From the NCBI GenBank assembly GCA_027486345.1, contig JAIXPH010000017.1, forward strand, positions 1 to 41,606: a DNA stretch of 41,606 nucleotides. Reading direction: 5' to 3'. Shown in pieces: positions 17,335 to 25,852 of the stretch (its first letter is position 1; every line of letters begins with the position of its first letter). The notes under the pieces were generated by a model that saw only the letters and a program-made list of their open reading frames with translations, was not told the DNA's origin and searched no databases. The position numbers and the translations under genes are program-made. The DNA comes from Paracoccaceae bacterium (GTDB lineage Bacteria; Pseudomonadota; Alphaproteobacteria; Rhodobacterales; Rhodobacteraceae).

Positions 17335-19254
17335 ATGGCGACGCGGCAGGAACGGACACGGCAAGATGGACATTTGGCCGATCCGGATGGGCATCCGGCA
17401 CCGGCTGCTGTGGATGTCCGTGCCGGACTTGCGGCCTCGCCCGATGCGATGGCCTTGGCCCATGCCCTGCGGACAGATCCCGCGCGGGCACGCGGTCTGA
17501 TCGCGCGACTGGCCCGCCCTCGGCACGCCACCCTGACCCAGACATTGGTGGCTGACGGCATCCTTGATGACATGGCGATGGCCGAACTGACCGCCACCCG
17601 CGCGGGGCTGATGGCGATCGATCCGCGCGAAGCGGCCCCCGATCCCCGGCTTGCCGACCGCTGGGGGCTGGCGCGCTGTCTGGCGGACCGGGTTTTGCCA
17701 TGGCATGTCACCTCGACCGGGACGGTGATCCTTGTGCCGGACCTGCGCCGGTTTGACGACCTGCGCGATGCGTTGACCGCCAGTTTCGGCCCGGTCCTGC
17801 CCGCCTTGACCGCCCCGCAAGCGATGTCGCAGGCCCTTCTGGCCCAGCGTGGACCGCAGATCGCCCGGCTGGCGGAGACGCGGGTGCGCCCGCAGGACAG
17901 TTGCCGCGCGCTGGATGCCGCGCGATTGCGGCGGGCGATGCTGATCGTGGCGGTGCCTTTGGTGGCGCTGTTTCTGGTCAGCCCGCTCGCGCTGATGGCG
18001 CTGCTCTTCGGCTGGGCCTTCTTGTCCTTGGCGGCGGTCATGGGGTTGAAAAGCGTGGCCTTGCTGGCCAGCCTGTCGCGCGGGACCGGGGCCATGCCCG
18101 CACCCCGGCCGATCCTGACCACGCCGCATCCGCCCGACCTGCCACTGCCTGTCCTGTCCATCATCGTCGCCCTCTACCGCGAGGCCAGCATTGCCCCCCG
18201 TCTGGTGCGCCGGTTGGAGCGTCTGGATTATCCCCGTGACCGGCTGGAAATCCTGCTGGTGGTCGAGGATGACGACGATCTGACCCGCGCCGCCCTGACC
18301 TCCGCCGATCTGCCGCCGTGGTTCCGCGTCGTGCTTGCCCCGGCTGGTCGCATCCGCACCAAACCCCGCGCCCTGAACATCGCGCTGGACCAATGCCGGG
18401 GGTCGATTGTGGGGGTCTACGACGCCGAAGACGCGCCAGAGCCTGACCAGTTGCGCCGGGTGGCCGCGCAATTCGCCGCCGCGCCGCCAGATGTGGTCTG
18501 CCTGCAGGGCGTGCTCGATTTCTACAACAGCAATACCCATCCGATGGCGCGGCTCTTCACGCTGGAATATGCGGTCTGGTTCCGCCTGATGCTGCGCGGC
18601 TTTGACCGGCTGCGGCTGGTGCTGCCCCTTGGCGGCACGACGCTGTTCTTCCGTCGTGCGGCACTGGACCAGTTGGGGGCATGGGACGCGCATAACGTGA
18701 CCGAGGACGCCGATCTGGGCATCCGGCTGGCGCGGCGGGGCTGGCGGACGGCCATGCTCGACTCGGTCACCTTGGAAGAGGCGAATTGCCAACCCTGGTC
18801 CTGGGTCAAGCAACGCTCGCGCTGGATCAAGGGCTACATGATGACATGGATGGTCCATTCCCGCGCGCCACGCCGGCTGTGGCGCGATCTGGGGCCGCGC
18901 CGCTTCATCGGGATGCAGGCGCATTTTGCGGGATCACTGTCGCAGGGCCTGCTGGCGCCTTTGCTGTGGTCGATGTGGGGGATGCTGGTCGGCCTGCCCC
19001 ATCCGCTGCAAGCCATCCTGCCCGATCCCGTGATGATGGCTGCCGTCGGGCTGCTGGTGCTGTCGGGCCTTCTGGATATGGCCTGCGGGATCGTCGCATC
19101 GCGCCGATTGCGGGGACGGGTCGGGGCGTGGTGGCTGGTCATGCAGCCCTTTTACGCGATGCTGGGCACCGCCGCCGCCTACAAGGCCCTGTCCGAACTG
19201 GCGACCCGCCCGTTTTACTGGGACAAGACCACGCATGGCACCTTTGGCGGTTAA
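17335..19254 (+). CDS. Membrane glycosyltransferase family 2 with N-terminal MshEN/GspE-N-like domain
   Basis: This 639-residue inner-membrane enzyme has a BcsA-like catalytic core. Residues about 60-160 (TLTQTLVADGILDDMAMAEL, then a strand pattern with VLPWHVTSTGTVILVPD) look like the MshEN/GspE N-terminal fold, some members of which bind c-di-GMP. Membrane segments occur at about 200-246. The GT core has LSIIVALYREA (274-284), the metal motif DAED (363-366), TEDADLG (457-462) and QRSRW (493-497), the processive-type signature. C-terminal membrane segments (about 530-620) should form the translocation channel. A polysaccharide synthase role is inferred. A CtrA-type site lies upstream. The stop shares the bases TTAA with the stop of the convergent GntR gene. 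Confidence 0.85.
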   Translation: MATRQERTRQDGHLADPDGHPAPAAVDVRAGLAASPDAMALAHALRTDPARARGLIARLARPRHATLTQTLVADGILDDMAMAELTATRAGLMAIDPREAAPDPRLADRWGLARCLADRVLPWHVTSTGTVILVPDLRRFDDLRDALTASFGPVLPALTAPQAMSQALLAQRGPQIARLAETRVRPQDSCRALDAARLRRAMLIVAVPLVALFLVSPLALMALLFGWAFLSLAAVMGLKSVALLASLSRGTGAMPAPRPILTTPHPPDLPLPVLSIIVALYREASIAPRLVRRLERLDYPRDRLEILLVVEDDDDLTRAALTSADLPPWFRVVLAPAGRIRTKPRALNIALDQCRGSIVGVYDAEDAPEPDQLRRVAAQFAAAPPDVVCLQGVLDFYNSNTHPMARLFTLEYAVWFRLMLRGFDRLRLVLPLGGTTLFFRRAALDQLGAWDAHNVTEDADLGIRLARRGWRTAMLDSVTLEEANCQPWSWVKQRSRWIKGYMMTWMVHSRAPRRLWRDLGPRRFIGMQAHFAGSLSQGLLAPLLWSMWGMLVGLPHPLQAILPDPVMMAAVGLLVLSGLLDMACGIVASRRLRGRVGAWWLVMQPFYAMLGTAAAYKALSELATRPFYWDKTTHGTFGG

Positions 19255-19931
19255 CGGGTGCGAATCTCTCCGGCATCGACGCGAAGGCGCGTCTCATAGG
19301 CCTTGCTGATGTGCTGGCGCAGCGCCTGATAGGCGGCCTCGCCATCATGCGCCTCGATCGCGCGGACGATCTGTTCGTGCTCGGCCAAGGCCACCTCGTC
19401 CCGCCCTTCTGCGGCGAAAGAGGTGTTGGCCATCAGCGCCATCGACCGATGCACAAGGTCCAGTTGCTGCACCAGAAACCGGTTGTGGCTGGCCAGATGG
19501 ATCTGTTTGTGGAACCGCTTGTTCGCCCGGCTGAGCCGTTTCGGATCGCCCCCCAAGAGCGCTCGGTCATCCTCGACCATGCCCTTCAAGACCCGGATTT
19601 CTTCATCCGTGGCATGGCGCGCGGCCAATCTGGCGGCCAGCCCTTCAAGCTCGGTCCGCACCGCGTAAAGCTCGGCCAGTTGGTTGTGATCGAGCGAGGC
19701 CACGATCAGGCTGCGCCCGTCGCGCGTCAGCATCGCCTGCGTTTCCAGCCGCTGCAGCGCCTCGCGCACCGGGGTGCGGCTGACGCCAAGGCGCTCGGCA
19801 AGCTCGGATTCCACCAGCCGATCCCCCGGTTTGTAAACCCCGGCGTCAATCGCCTCGACGATCAGCGTATAGGCATCCTTTTGCACCGGTCTTTCCCCTT
19901 GGCCTGTCGCCCCTCTGGCGGAGGCTGTCAT
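19251..19931 (-). CDS. GntR-family regulator, FCD subgroup
   Basis: This 226-residue cytoplasmic DNA-binding protein has an N-terminal winged helix-turn-helix (about residues 18-82: IDAGVYKPGDRLVESELAERLGVSRTPVREALQRLE) and an all-helical FCD ligand domain (about 88-215). The domain keeps the usual metal or ligand His pattern (FHKQIHLASHN, HEQIVRAIEAHD). FCD regulators sense small carboxylates or sugar acids. The neighbouring genes do not reveal the ligand. It converges on the glycosyltransferase, and its stop overlaps that gene's stop. Confidence 0.9.
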   Translation of the reverse strand: MTASARGATGQGERPVQKDAYTLIVEAIDAGVYKPGDRLVESELAERLGVSRTPVREALQRLETQAMLTRDGRSLIVASLDHNQLAELYAVRTELEGLAARLAARHATDEEIRVLKGMVEDDRALLGGDPKRLSRANKRFHKQIHLASHNRFLVQQLDLVHRSMALMANTSFAAEGRDEVALAEHEQIVRAIEAHDGEAAYQALRQHISKAYETRLRVDAGEIRTR

Positions 19932-20015
19932 CTTGGCGTGACACTAGCCGCCACGCCGCGCCGTTTCAACCCGGCCCCTCTTGCCCTGACCCGCCCCCTG
20001 CCCTAGCGTCGCGCC

Positions 20016-20669
20016 ATGCCCGCAGAACACTTCCGCCACATCCGCACCTGGGTCTTTGACCTCGACAACACCCTCTATCCGCCCCGGATGCGGCTTTTCG
20101 ACCAGATCGAAAAGCGCATGACCGCCTATGTTGCCCGCACCCTTGGCGTGACAGAGGCCGAGGCCGATCACCTGCGCGCCACCTATTGGCGGCTGCATGG
20201 CACGACGCTGGCCGGGCTGATGGCGGAACATGCCTTGGACCCGGACCCCTATCTGGCCGATGTGCATGACATCGACTTTTCCGTCCTGACACCGGACCCG
20301 GATCTGGCGGCCCATATCGCGGCCTTGCCGGGGCGCCGGATCGTCTACACCAATGCCGATGCGCCCTATGCCCGTCGCGTGCTGACCGCGCGCGGATTGG
20401 ACGGTCTTTTCGATGCCGTCTATGGCGTGGAGCATGCGCGCTACCGGCCCAAGCCGGAACGTCAGGCCTTTGAGACGGTCTTTGCGCTGGACGGGCTGGA
20501 CCCCGCGACGGCGGCGATGTTCGAAGATGACGCGCGCAATCTGGCCGCGCCCCATGCGATGGGCATGCGGACGGTGCACATCGCGCCCGACCCTGAACCC
20601 GCGCCGCATATCCACCACCATGACGCCGATCTGACGGCCTTTCTGGGCCGCCTGACCGCCGGGCTGTGA
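20016..20669 (+). CDS. HAD-family hydrolase, pyrimidine 5'-nucleotidase type
   Basis: This 217-residue cytoplasmic phosphatase has motif I FDLDNTLYPP (nucleophile and acid Asp), motif II in IVYTNADAPYA, the motif III lysine around RYRPKPERQAF, and motif IV FEDDARN. The DLDNTLY and TNAD versions with a C1-type helical cap fit the subgroup of pyrimidine 5'-nucleotidases (SDT1/PhoD-like). The substrate is not certain; several HAD phosphatases share these motifs. It diverges from the GntR gene and is followed by a tiny membrane protein gene. Confidence 0.85.
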   Translation: MPAEHFRHIRTWVFDLDNTLYPPRMRLFDQIEKRMTAYVARTLGVTEAEADHLRATYWRLHGTTLAGLMAEHALDPDPYLADVHDIDFSVLTPDPDLAAHIAALPGRRIVYTNADAPYARRVLTARGLDGLFDAVYGVEHARYRPKPERQAFETVFALDGLDPATAAMFEDDARNLAAPHAMGMRTVHIAPDPEPAPHIHHHDADLTAFLGRLTAGL

Positions 20670-20735
20670 CGCCGCGCCGCAGCGAAATTGGCGCGTGACA
20701 CGCCCATATCCGGCGCAGAAAAACCGGAGTCGCCC

Positions 20736-20963
20736 ATGTCGCTTAACCCCGCCGTCCCGCTTGCGCCCGTCCGCATCCCCGTGTTGGGCCATCTGGCCCG
20801 AGCGCTGGGGCAGGATATCAATCTGGCGTTTTACCTTGTGACCATCTTCGTGACCGCCATCGTTCTGGCCGTGATGACCTGGGGCCTGCCCGCACTGGTG
20901 ATCACCGCCCTGGCCTTGGTGCCGCTGATGTTCGCGTGGTTCATCATCATCTCCCTGCCCTGA
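20736..20963 (+). CDS. Small hypothetical membrane protein
   Basis: This 75-residue protein starts MSLNPAVPLAPVRIPVLGHL at 20736, with CGGAG upstream. A long hydrophobic stretch (about residues 29-74) can form two membrane segments split near WGLPALV. No family is recognised. The start is preferred over one 48 bases upstream because of the ribosome site. Its place between a phosphatase and a ubiquinone hydroxylase does not suggest a role. Confidence 0.6.
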   Translation: MSLNPAVPLAPVRIPVLGHLARALGQDINLAFYLVTIFVTAIVLAVMTWGLPALVITALALVPLMFAWFIIISLP

Positions 20964-21041
20964 TCCCCCCTTGCGGGACGCTTTGTCGCTTCGCCTTTCC
21001 CGGCGCAGGGCCTATGTCTGTTCTGAAAGACGGAGGCGACC

Positions 21042-22241
21042 ATGACCCGCAGCACAACCGATATCCTGATCTCTGGCGGCGGCGTCGCGGGCCTGACGGC
21101 GGCGGCGGCCCTTGGATCGGCGGGGTTTTCGGTGATCTGCGTCGATCCCGAACCGCCCGTCACCGCGATGGAGGCTGAGGGTGCAGACTTGCGCACCACG
21201 GCCTTCCTGCAACCCTCCATCCCCGTCTTGCAGGCGGCGGGTCTATGGGAGCGTCTGGAACCCTTCGCCGCGCCCTTGCAAGTCATGCGGATCATCGATG
21301 CGGGGGGCGAGGTGCCGGAACCCCGGATCACCAAGGATTTCAACGCCGCCGACATCTCGGACCTGCCCTTTGGCTGGAACCTGCCCAACTGGCTTTTGCG
21401 GCGTGAGATGGTGGCGCGGCTGGCGGAACTCCCGAACGTCGATTTCCGCCCCGGCACGGGAACGGCGCGGCTTTTGACGCGCGAGGCTGAGGCGCTGGTC
21501 ACCCTGACCGATGGCAGCCGCGTCTCGGCCCGGTTGGTGATCGGCGCGGATGGGCGCAATTCGCCCGTGCGGCAGGCGGCGGGGATTGGCGCACGGACCA
21601 CCCGCTATGGCCAAAAGGCGCTGGCCTTTGCCGTCACCCACCCGATCCCGCATCAAAATGTCTCGACCGAGATTCACCGCTCCGGCGGTCCTTTCACGCT
21701 GGTGCCGCTGCCGGATCGGGACGGTCTGCCCTGTTCCGCCATCGTCTGGATGGAGGCAGGACCTGAGGTGCAGCGTCTGGCCGCTCTGCCGGTGCACGAA
21801 TTTGAGGCGGCGATGAACACGCGCTCTTGCCACATCCTTGGCCCGCTGACACTCGCCAGCCGCCGCACGGTCTGGCCGATCATCAGCCAGATTGCCGAGC
21901 GGATGTCCGGCGAACGCGTGGCATTGATCGCCGAGGCCGCGCATGTGATGCCCCCCATCGGCGCGCAGGGGCTGAACATGTCGCTGGCGGATTTGCGGGA
22001 ACTTTTGACGCTGTGTCAGACCGACCCCGCCGGGTTGGGATCAGCCAAGATGCTGGACGCCTATCACCGCAAGCGGCATCTTGAGGTGCAGGCGCGGGTC
22101 ACCTGCATTGACGCGCTGAACCGCGCCTCGATGATGGGCGACCCGGCCTTGCGCGACCTGCGCGCAGCGGCACTGAACGCGCTGTATTCTGTTGCGCCCG
22201 TGCGGAAGACGCTGATGCGCGCCGGGTTGGGGGTGCGGTAA
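21042..22241 (+). CDS. UbiH/UbiF/UbiL-type FAD monooxygenase (ubiquinone biosynthesis)
   Basis: This 399-residue flavoprotein most likely hydroxylates the ubiquinone ring. It has the FAD dinucleotide motif SGGGVAGLTAAAALG (residues 11-25), the acidic strand end CVDPE, the DG-type motif VIGADGRNSPVR, and the third motif near residue 294, ALIAEAAHVMPPIGAQGLN. The usual GD of that motif (LIGDAAH) is AE here (A297, E298). The PPIGAQGLN tail is strongly kept, which suggests a functional enzyme of the alphaproteobacterial subgroup. Which ring position it modifies cannot be told from sequence. Confidence 0.85.
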   Translation: MTRSTTDILISGGGVAGLTAAAALGSAGFSVICVDPEPPVTAMEAEGADLRTTAFLQPSIPVLQAAGLWERLEPFAAPLQVMRIIDAGGEVPEPRITKDFNAADISDLPFGWNLPNWLLRREMVARLAELPNVDFRPGTGTARLLTREAEALVTLTDGSRVSARLVIGADGRNSPVRQAAGIGARTTRYGQKALAFAVTHPIPHQNVSTEIHRSGGPFTLVPLPDRDGLPCSAIVWMEAGPEVQRLAALPVHEFEAAMNTRSCHILGPLTLASRRTVWPIISQIAERMSGERVALIAEAAHVMPPIGAQGLNMSLADLRELLTLCQTDPAGLGSAKMLDAYHRKRHLEVQARVTCIDALNRASMMGDPALRDLRAAALNALYSVAPVRKTLMRAGLGVR

Positions 22242-22242
22242 G

Positions 22243-22271
22243 CCGCCGAATTTTCCGCGAAAACTCGGCGG
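22243..22271. terminator. Bidirectional terminator between convergent genes
   Basis: CCGCCGA/TCGGCGG with an inner TTTT/AAAA pairing forms a near-perfect hairpin. It lies between the monooxygenase stop (22241) and the aminotransferase stop (22277). Confidence 0.7.
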
Positions 22272-22276
22272 TCAGG

Positions 22277-23404
22277 TCACAGAACCGCTTCTACCGCCCG
22301 CTCCAACCGGGCGACGGTGGCGTCCACGTCCTTCAGCTTATCCAGACCAAAGAGGCCAAGCCGGAAGGTCTTGAACTCCGCCCCCTCGCCCACCTGCAAG
22401 GGCACACCGGCGGCGATTTGCAAACCTTGGGCGCGGAACTTGGCCCCGGTCTGGATATCGCCATCGCCGGTGTAGCTGACCACCACCCCCGGCGCGGTGA
22501 AGCCTTCGGCGGCGACGGACGCCACGCCCTTGGCCGCCAGCAAGGCCCGCACCTTGCGCCCCAAATCCCATTGCGCGGATTTGGCGGCGTCAAAGCCCAT
22601 CGCCTTGGTTTCCAGCATGGCATCGCGGAAGGCGACGATGGCATCGGTCGGCATGGTGGCGTGATAGGCATGACCGCCGCCCTCATAGGCCGCCATGATC
22701 GCGCGCCATTTCTTCAGATCAATCGCAAAGCTGTTCGAGGTCGTCTCCGCCAGCCGCGCCTCTGCCAAGGGTGACAGCACCACCACCCCAGCCGCAGGGC
22801 TTGCCGACCAGCCCTTTTGCGGTGCGGAGATCAGCACATCCACCCCGGTCGCCGCCATATCGACCCAGATGCAGCCCGAGGCGATACAGTCGAGCACCAT
22901 CAGCGCCCCCACCTCATGCGCTGCCGCCGCGATGCGGGCGATATAGTCATCGGGAAGGATGATCCCGGCACTGGTTTCCACATGCGGCGCAAAGACCGCC
23001 TGCGGACGGGCTTCATGGATCTTGGCCACGACCTCTTCCACTGGCGGCGGGGCATAGGGCGATTGCGCGCCATTGCCGGTCTGGCGGGCCATCACCACGG
23101 TGGTTTCCTTGGTGAAGCCACCCGCCTCAAAAATCTGAGTCCAGCGGTAAGAGAACCAGCCGTTGCGCACAATCAGCACCGAGCCTTGGCCGAACTGCCG
23201 CGCCACCGCCTCCATCGCATAGGTCCCGCCTCCGGGGACCAAGGCGACGGCAGAGCCCTTGTAGACCTCTTTCAGCAGGCCAGAGACATCCCGCATAACC
23301 CCCTGAAATCGCGCCGACATATGGTTCAGGCTGCGGTCGGTGAAGACGACCGAGAATTCCTGCAACCCTTCGGGGTCGATATGGGCATGCGGCAGTTGGG
23401 TCAT
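22277..23404 (-). CDS. Class V pyridoxal-phosphate aminotransferase (serine/alanine-glyoxylate type)
   Basis: This 375-residue cytoplasmic enzyme starts at ATG 23404 with AGGGAGGA upstream. The cofactor phosphate loop is PGGGTYAMEAVA, the Asp that contacts the ring nitrogen is in VLDCIASG, and the Schiff-base lysine is in ISAPQKGWSASP. The fold order fits the COG0075 group (serine-pyruvate or alanine-glyoxylate aminotransferases). The substrate is not fixed by sequence; glyoxylate or pyruvate acceptors are the family expectation. The Lrp pair lies upstream on the same strand, separated by about 130 bases that hold a repeat. Confidence 0.85.
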   Translation of the reverse strand: MTQLPHAHIDPEGLQEFSVVFTDRSLNHMSARFQGVMRDVSGLLKEVYKGSAVALVPGGGTYAMEAVARQFGQGSVLIVRNGWFSYRWTQIFEAGGFTKETTVVMARQTGNGAQSPYAPPPVEEVVAKIHEARPQAVFAPHVETSAGIILPDDYIARIAAAAHEVGALMVLDCIASGCIWVDMAATGVDVLISAPQKGWSASPAAGVVVLSPLAEARLAETTSNSFAIDLKKWRAIMAAYEGGGHAYHATMPTDAIVAFRDAMLETKAMGFDAAKSAQWDLGRKVRALLAAKGVASVAAEGFTAPGVVVSYTGDGDIQTGAKFRAQGLQIAAGVPLQVGEGAEFKTFRLGLFGLDKLKDVDATVARLERAVEAVL

Positions 23405-23481
23405 GGTGTCCTCCCTTGGGTCAGCGTCAGAGTATGGCGCGCCAAACGGCAAAAGCCAGCCCTGCGCTGCCCCGGTCTTCT

Positions 23482-23528
23482 CTGTTGAAATATCCTGCGG
23501 GGGTTTGGGGGGCGCAAAGCCCCCCATC
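23482..23528 (+). repeat. Dispersed downstream repeat, copy B
   Basis: AAATATCCTGCGGGGG precedes a hairpin GGGGGGC/GCCCCCC. The block lies just after the stop of the first Lrp gene on the minus strand, where the hairpin could end transcription. It is a diverged, shorter version of the copy at 15288-15346. Confidence 0.5.
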
Positions 23529-23535
23529 GGGTCAG

Positions 23536-23994
23536 CTACCCCAACGGTCCCGGCCTGCGCTCTTCGGTCAACAGCACATTGGCCTCGACGTTGCCCACCC
23601 CCGGCAGGGTCATGATCCGCCGCCGCAGCACGCGTTCAAAGTCGGCGATGTCGCGGGCCACGACGCGCAGGCGGTAATCGAACAGGCCCAGCACGTGCTG
23701 CACCACCTGCACCTCGGGGATGGCCTGCACGGCGCGTTCGAAATCCTCCAGCGATACCCTCCCCCGCGTGGCCAGTTTCACCCCCAGAAACACCGTCACG
23801 CCAAACCCGAGTGCCGTGCGGTCCACCTCTACCCGTCGGCCTGCGAGGATGCCCGCCTCCTCCAACCGCCGCACGCGCCGCCATGCGGCGGGTTGCGACA
23901 GGCCAAAGCGGCGGCCCAACTCGCCAGCCGAGACATCCGCCTCCAGCGCCAAAGCGCGCAGCAGGGCGCGGTCGGTGTCATCCAGATCGATCAC
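23536..23994 (-). CDS. Lrp/AsnC-family regulator (second of a tandem pair)
   Basis: This 152-residue protein has an N-terminal helix-turn-helix (MIDLDDTDRALLRALAL...SAGELGRRFGLSQPAAWRRVRRLEEAGIL) and a C-terminal RAM effector domain (VFLGVKL, then VQVVQHVLGLFDYRLRVVARD). The start is GTG at 23994, overlapping the TGA of the upstream Lrp gene as GTGA, so translation is coupled. The two proteins are about the same length and could form hetero-oligomers. The target genes are not known; the nearby ilvC and aminotransferase genes fit amino-acid control. Confidence 0.9.
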   Translation of the reverse strand: MIDLDDTDRALLRALALEADVSAGELGRRFGLSQPAAWRRVRRLEEAGILAGRRVEVDRTALGFGVTVFLGVKLATRGRVSLEDFERAVQAIPEVQVVQHVLGLFDYRLRVVARDIADFERVLRRRIMTLPGVGNVEANVLLTEERRPGPLG

Positions 23995-24449
23995 AGCGGC
24001 AAGGCCTCGGCGTCCTTGATGGTCGAGATCAGCATCAACGCCTCCAGTTCCGCGATATGCGGCAGGGTCAGGATGCGGCGGCGGTAGACCTCTTGGTAAT
24101 GCGCCATATCGCGGGCGATGACGTTCAGGCGCACATCGACGCGGCCCAGAAAGGTCTCGATCGCCACCACCTCTGGCACCTCACGCGCGGCGGCGATGAA
24201 ATCGTCAAAGGCGCGGGGGAAGGTCTTGTCGAGGGTGAAGCGCAAGCTGACCTCCACCTCATAGCCCAATCTGCGCCAGTCGATCCGCGCGCCTTCGGAC
24301 CGGATCACCCCGCCCTCGCGCAGCCGGTCCAGCCGCCGCGACAGGGTGGCCGCCGTCACCCCGGCGCGGTCGGCCAGATCGGCGCGGGCGAGGTCGGGAT
24401 CGGCAAGGTAATGGCGCAGCACCCTGCGGTCGGTTTCGTCCAGTTGCAT
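23991..24449 (-). CDS. Lrp/AsnC-family regulator (first of a tandem pair)
   Basis: This 152-residue paralog starts MQLDETDRRVLRHYLADPD. It has the winged HTH (DLADRAGVTAATLSRRLDRLREGGVI) and the RAM domain (VEVSLRFTLD, then VVAIETFLGRVDVRLNVIARD). It is divergent from ilvC with a 129-base intergenic region containing a symmetric block that could be its operator. Its stop overlaps the next start. A longer upstream reading of this frame would run through ilvC antisense and is a shadow. Confidence 0.9.
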   Translation of the reverse strand: MQLDETDRRVLRHYLADPDLARADLADRAGVTAATLSRRLDRLREGGVIRSEGARIDWRRLGYEVEVSLRFTLDKTFPRAFDDFIAAAREVPEVVAIETFLGRVDVRLNVIARDMAHYQEVYRRRILTLPHIAELEALMLISTIKDAEALPL

Positions 24450-24462
24450 GAATTCGTCACCA

Positions 24463-24492
24463 TATGCAGAATGCGCGCATGATCTTTTGCAT
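24463..24492. promoter_or_regulatory. Symmetric block between the Lrp pair and ilvC, candidate Lrp operator
   Basis: A 10-bp palindrome ATGCGCGCAT (24471-24480) is flanked by ATGCA (24464-24468) and TGCAT (24488-24492). The block is AT-richer than its surroundings and close to the Lrp start. Nested, imperfect dyads in such a divergent region suit an Lrp-family regulator, but binding is not shown. Confidence 0.45.
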
Positions 24493-24527
24493 AAAACATG
24501 TAAATCGTCAAACAATGCACGGGATGA

Positions 24528-25601
<1,074 letters not shown>

Positions 25602-25624
25602 TCGCGGTTTGGTTCAAGATGGAA

Positions 25625-25652
25625 GGCGCGGGGGAAACCTCGCGCTTTTTTC
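25625..25652 (+). terminator. Terminator of ilvC
   Basis: GCGCGGGG and CCTCGCGC pair imperfectly and are followed by TTTTTTCTGTT, about 24 bases after the stop. Confidence 0.75.
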
Positions 25653-25685
25653 TGTTCATACGTCAGCCAAGGGGCGCGCGTGAGA

Positions 25686-25709
25686 TGGGTGCGCAATGAA
25701 TGCGCACCC
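25686..25709. repeat. Short palindromic element GGGTGCGCA...TGCGCACCC
   Basis: GGGTGCGCA and TGCGCACCC pair perfectly around ATGAA. The block resembles a REP-like element; a further copy in this window is not evident. Confidence 0.45.
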
Positions 25710-25728
25710 TACAGCAACGCCAGCCAAA

Positions 25729-25822
25729 GGGGCGCGGCCGTCCTGCCGGGGTGGTTGCACGTATACGTGTGGCCGCCCCGGGGGGGCGGGACGGCCGCGC
25801 CCCGATGCTTTGGGCATCGGGG
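25729..25822. repeat. Compound inverted repeat between ilvC and the aldehyde dehydrogenase
   Basis: A 15-bp perfect inverted repeat (GGGGCGCGGCCGTCC at 25729-25743 with its complement at 25789-25803) encloses the 12-bp palindrome CACGTATACGTG (25758-25769). The right arm overlaps the left arm of a second perfect hairpin, CCCCGATGC/GCATCGGGG (25800-25822), so the two stems exclude each other. There is no coding potential. Confidence 0.6.
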
Positions 25823-25852
25823 CAACACAAACCGTCGCACTCTAGGTGTCGT

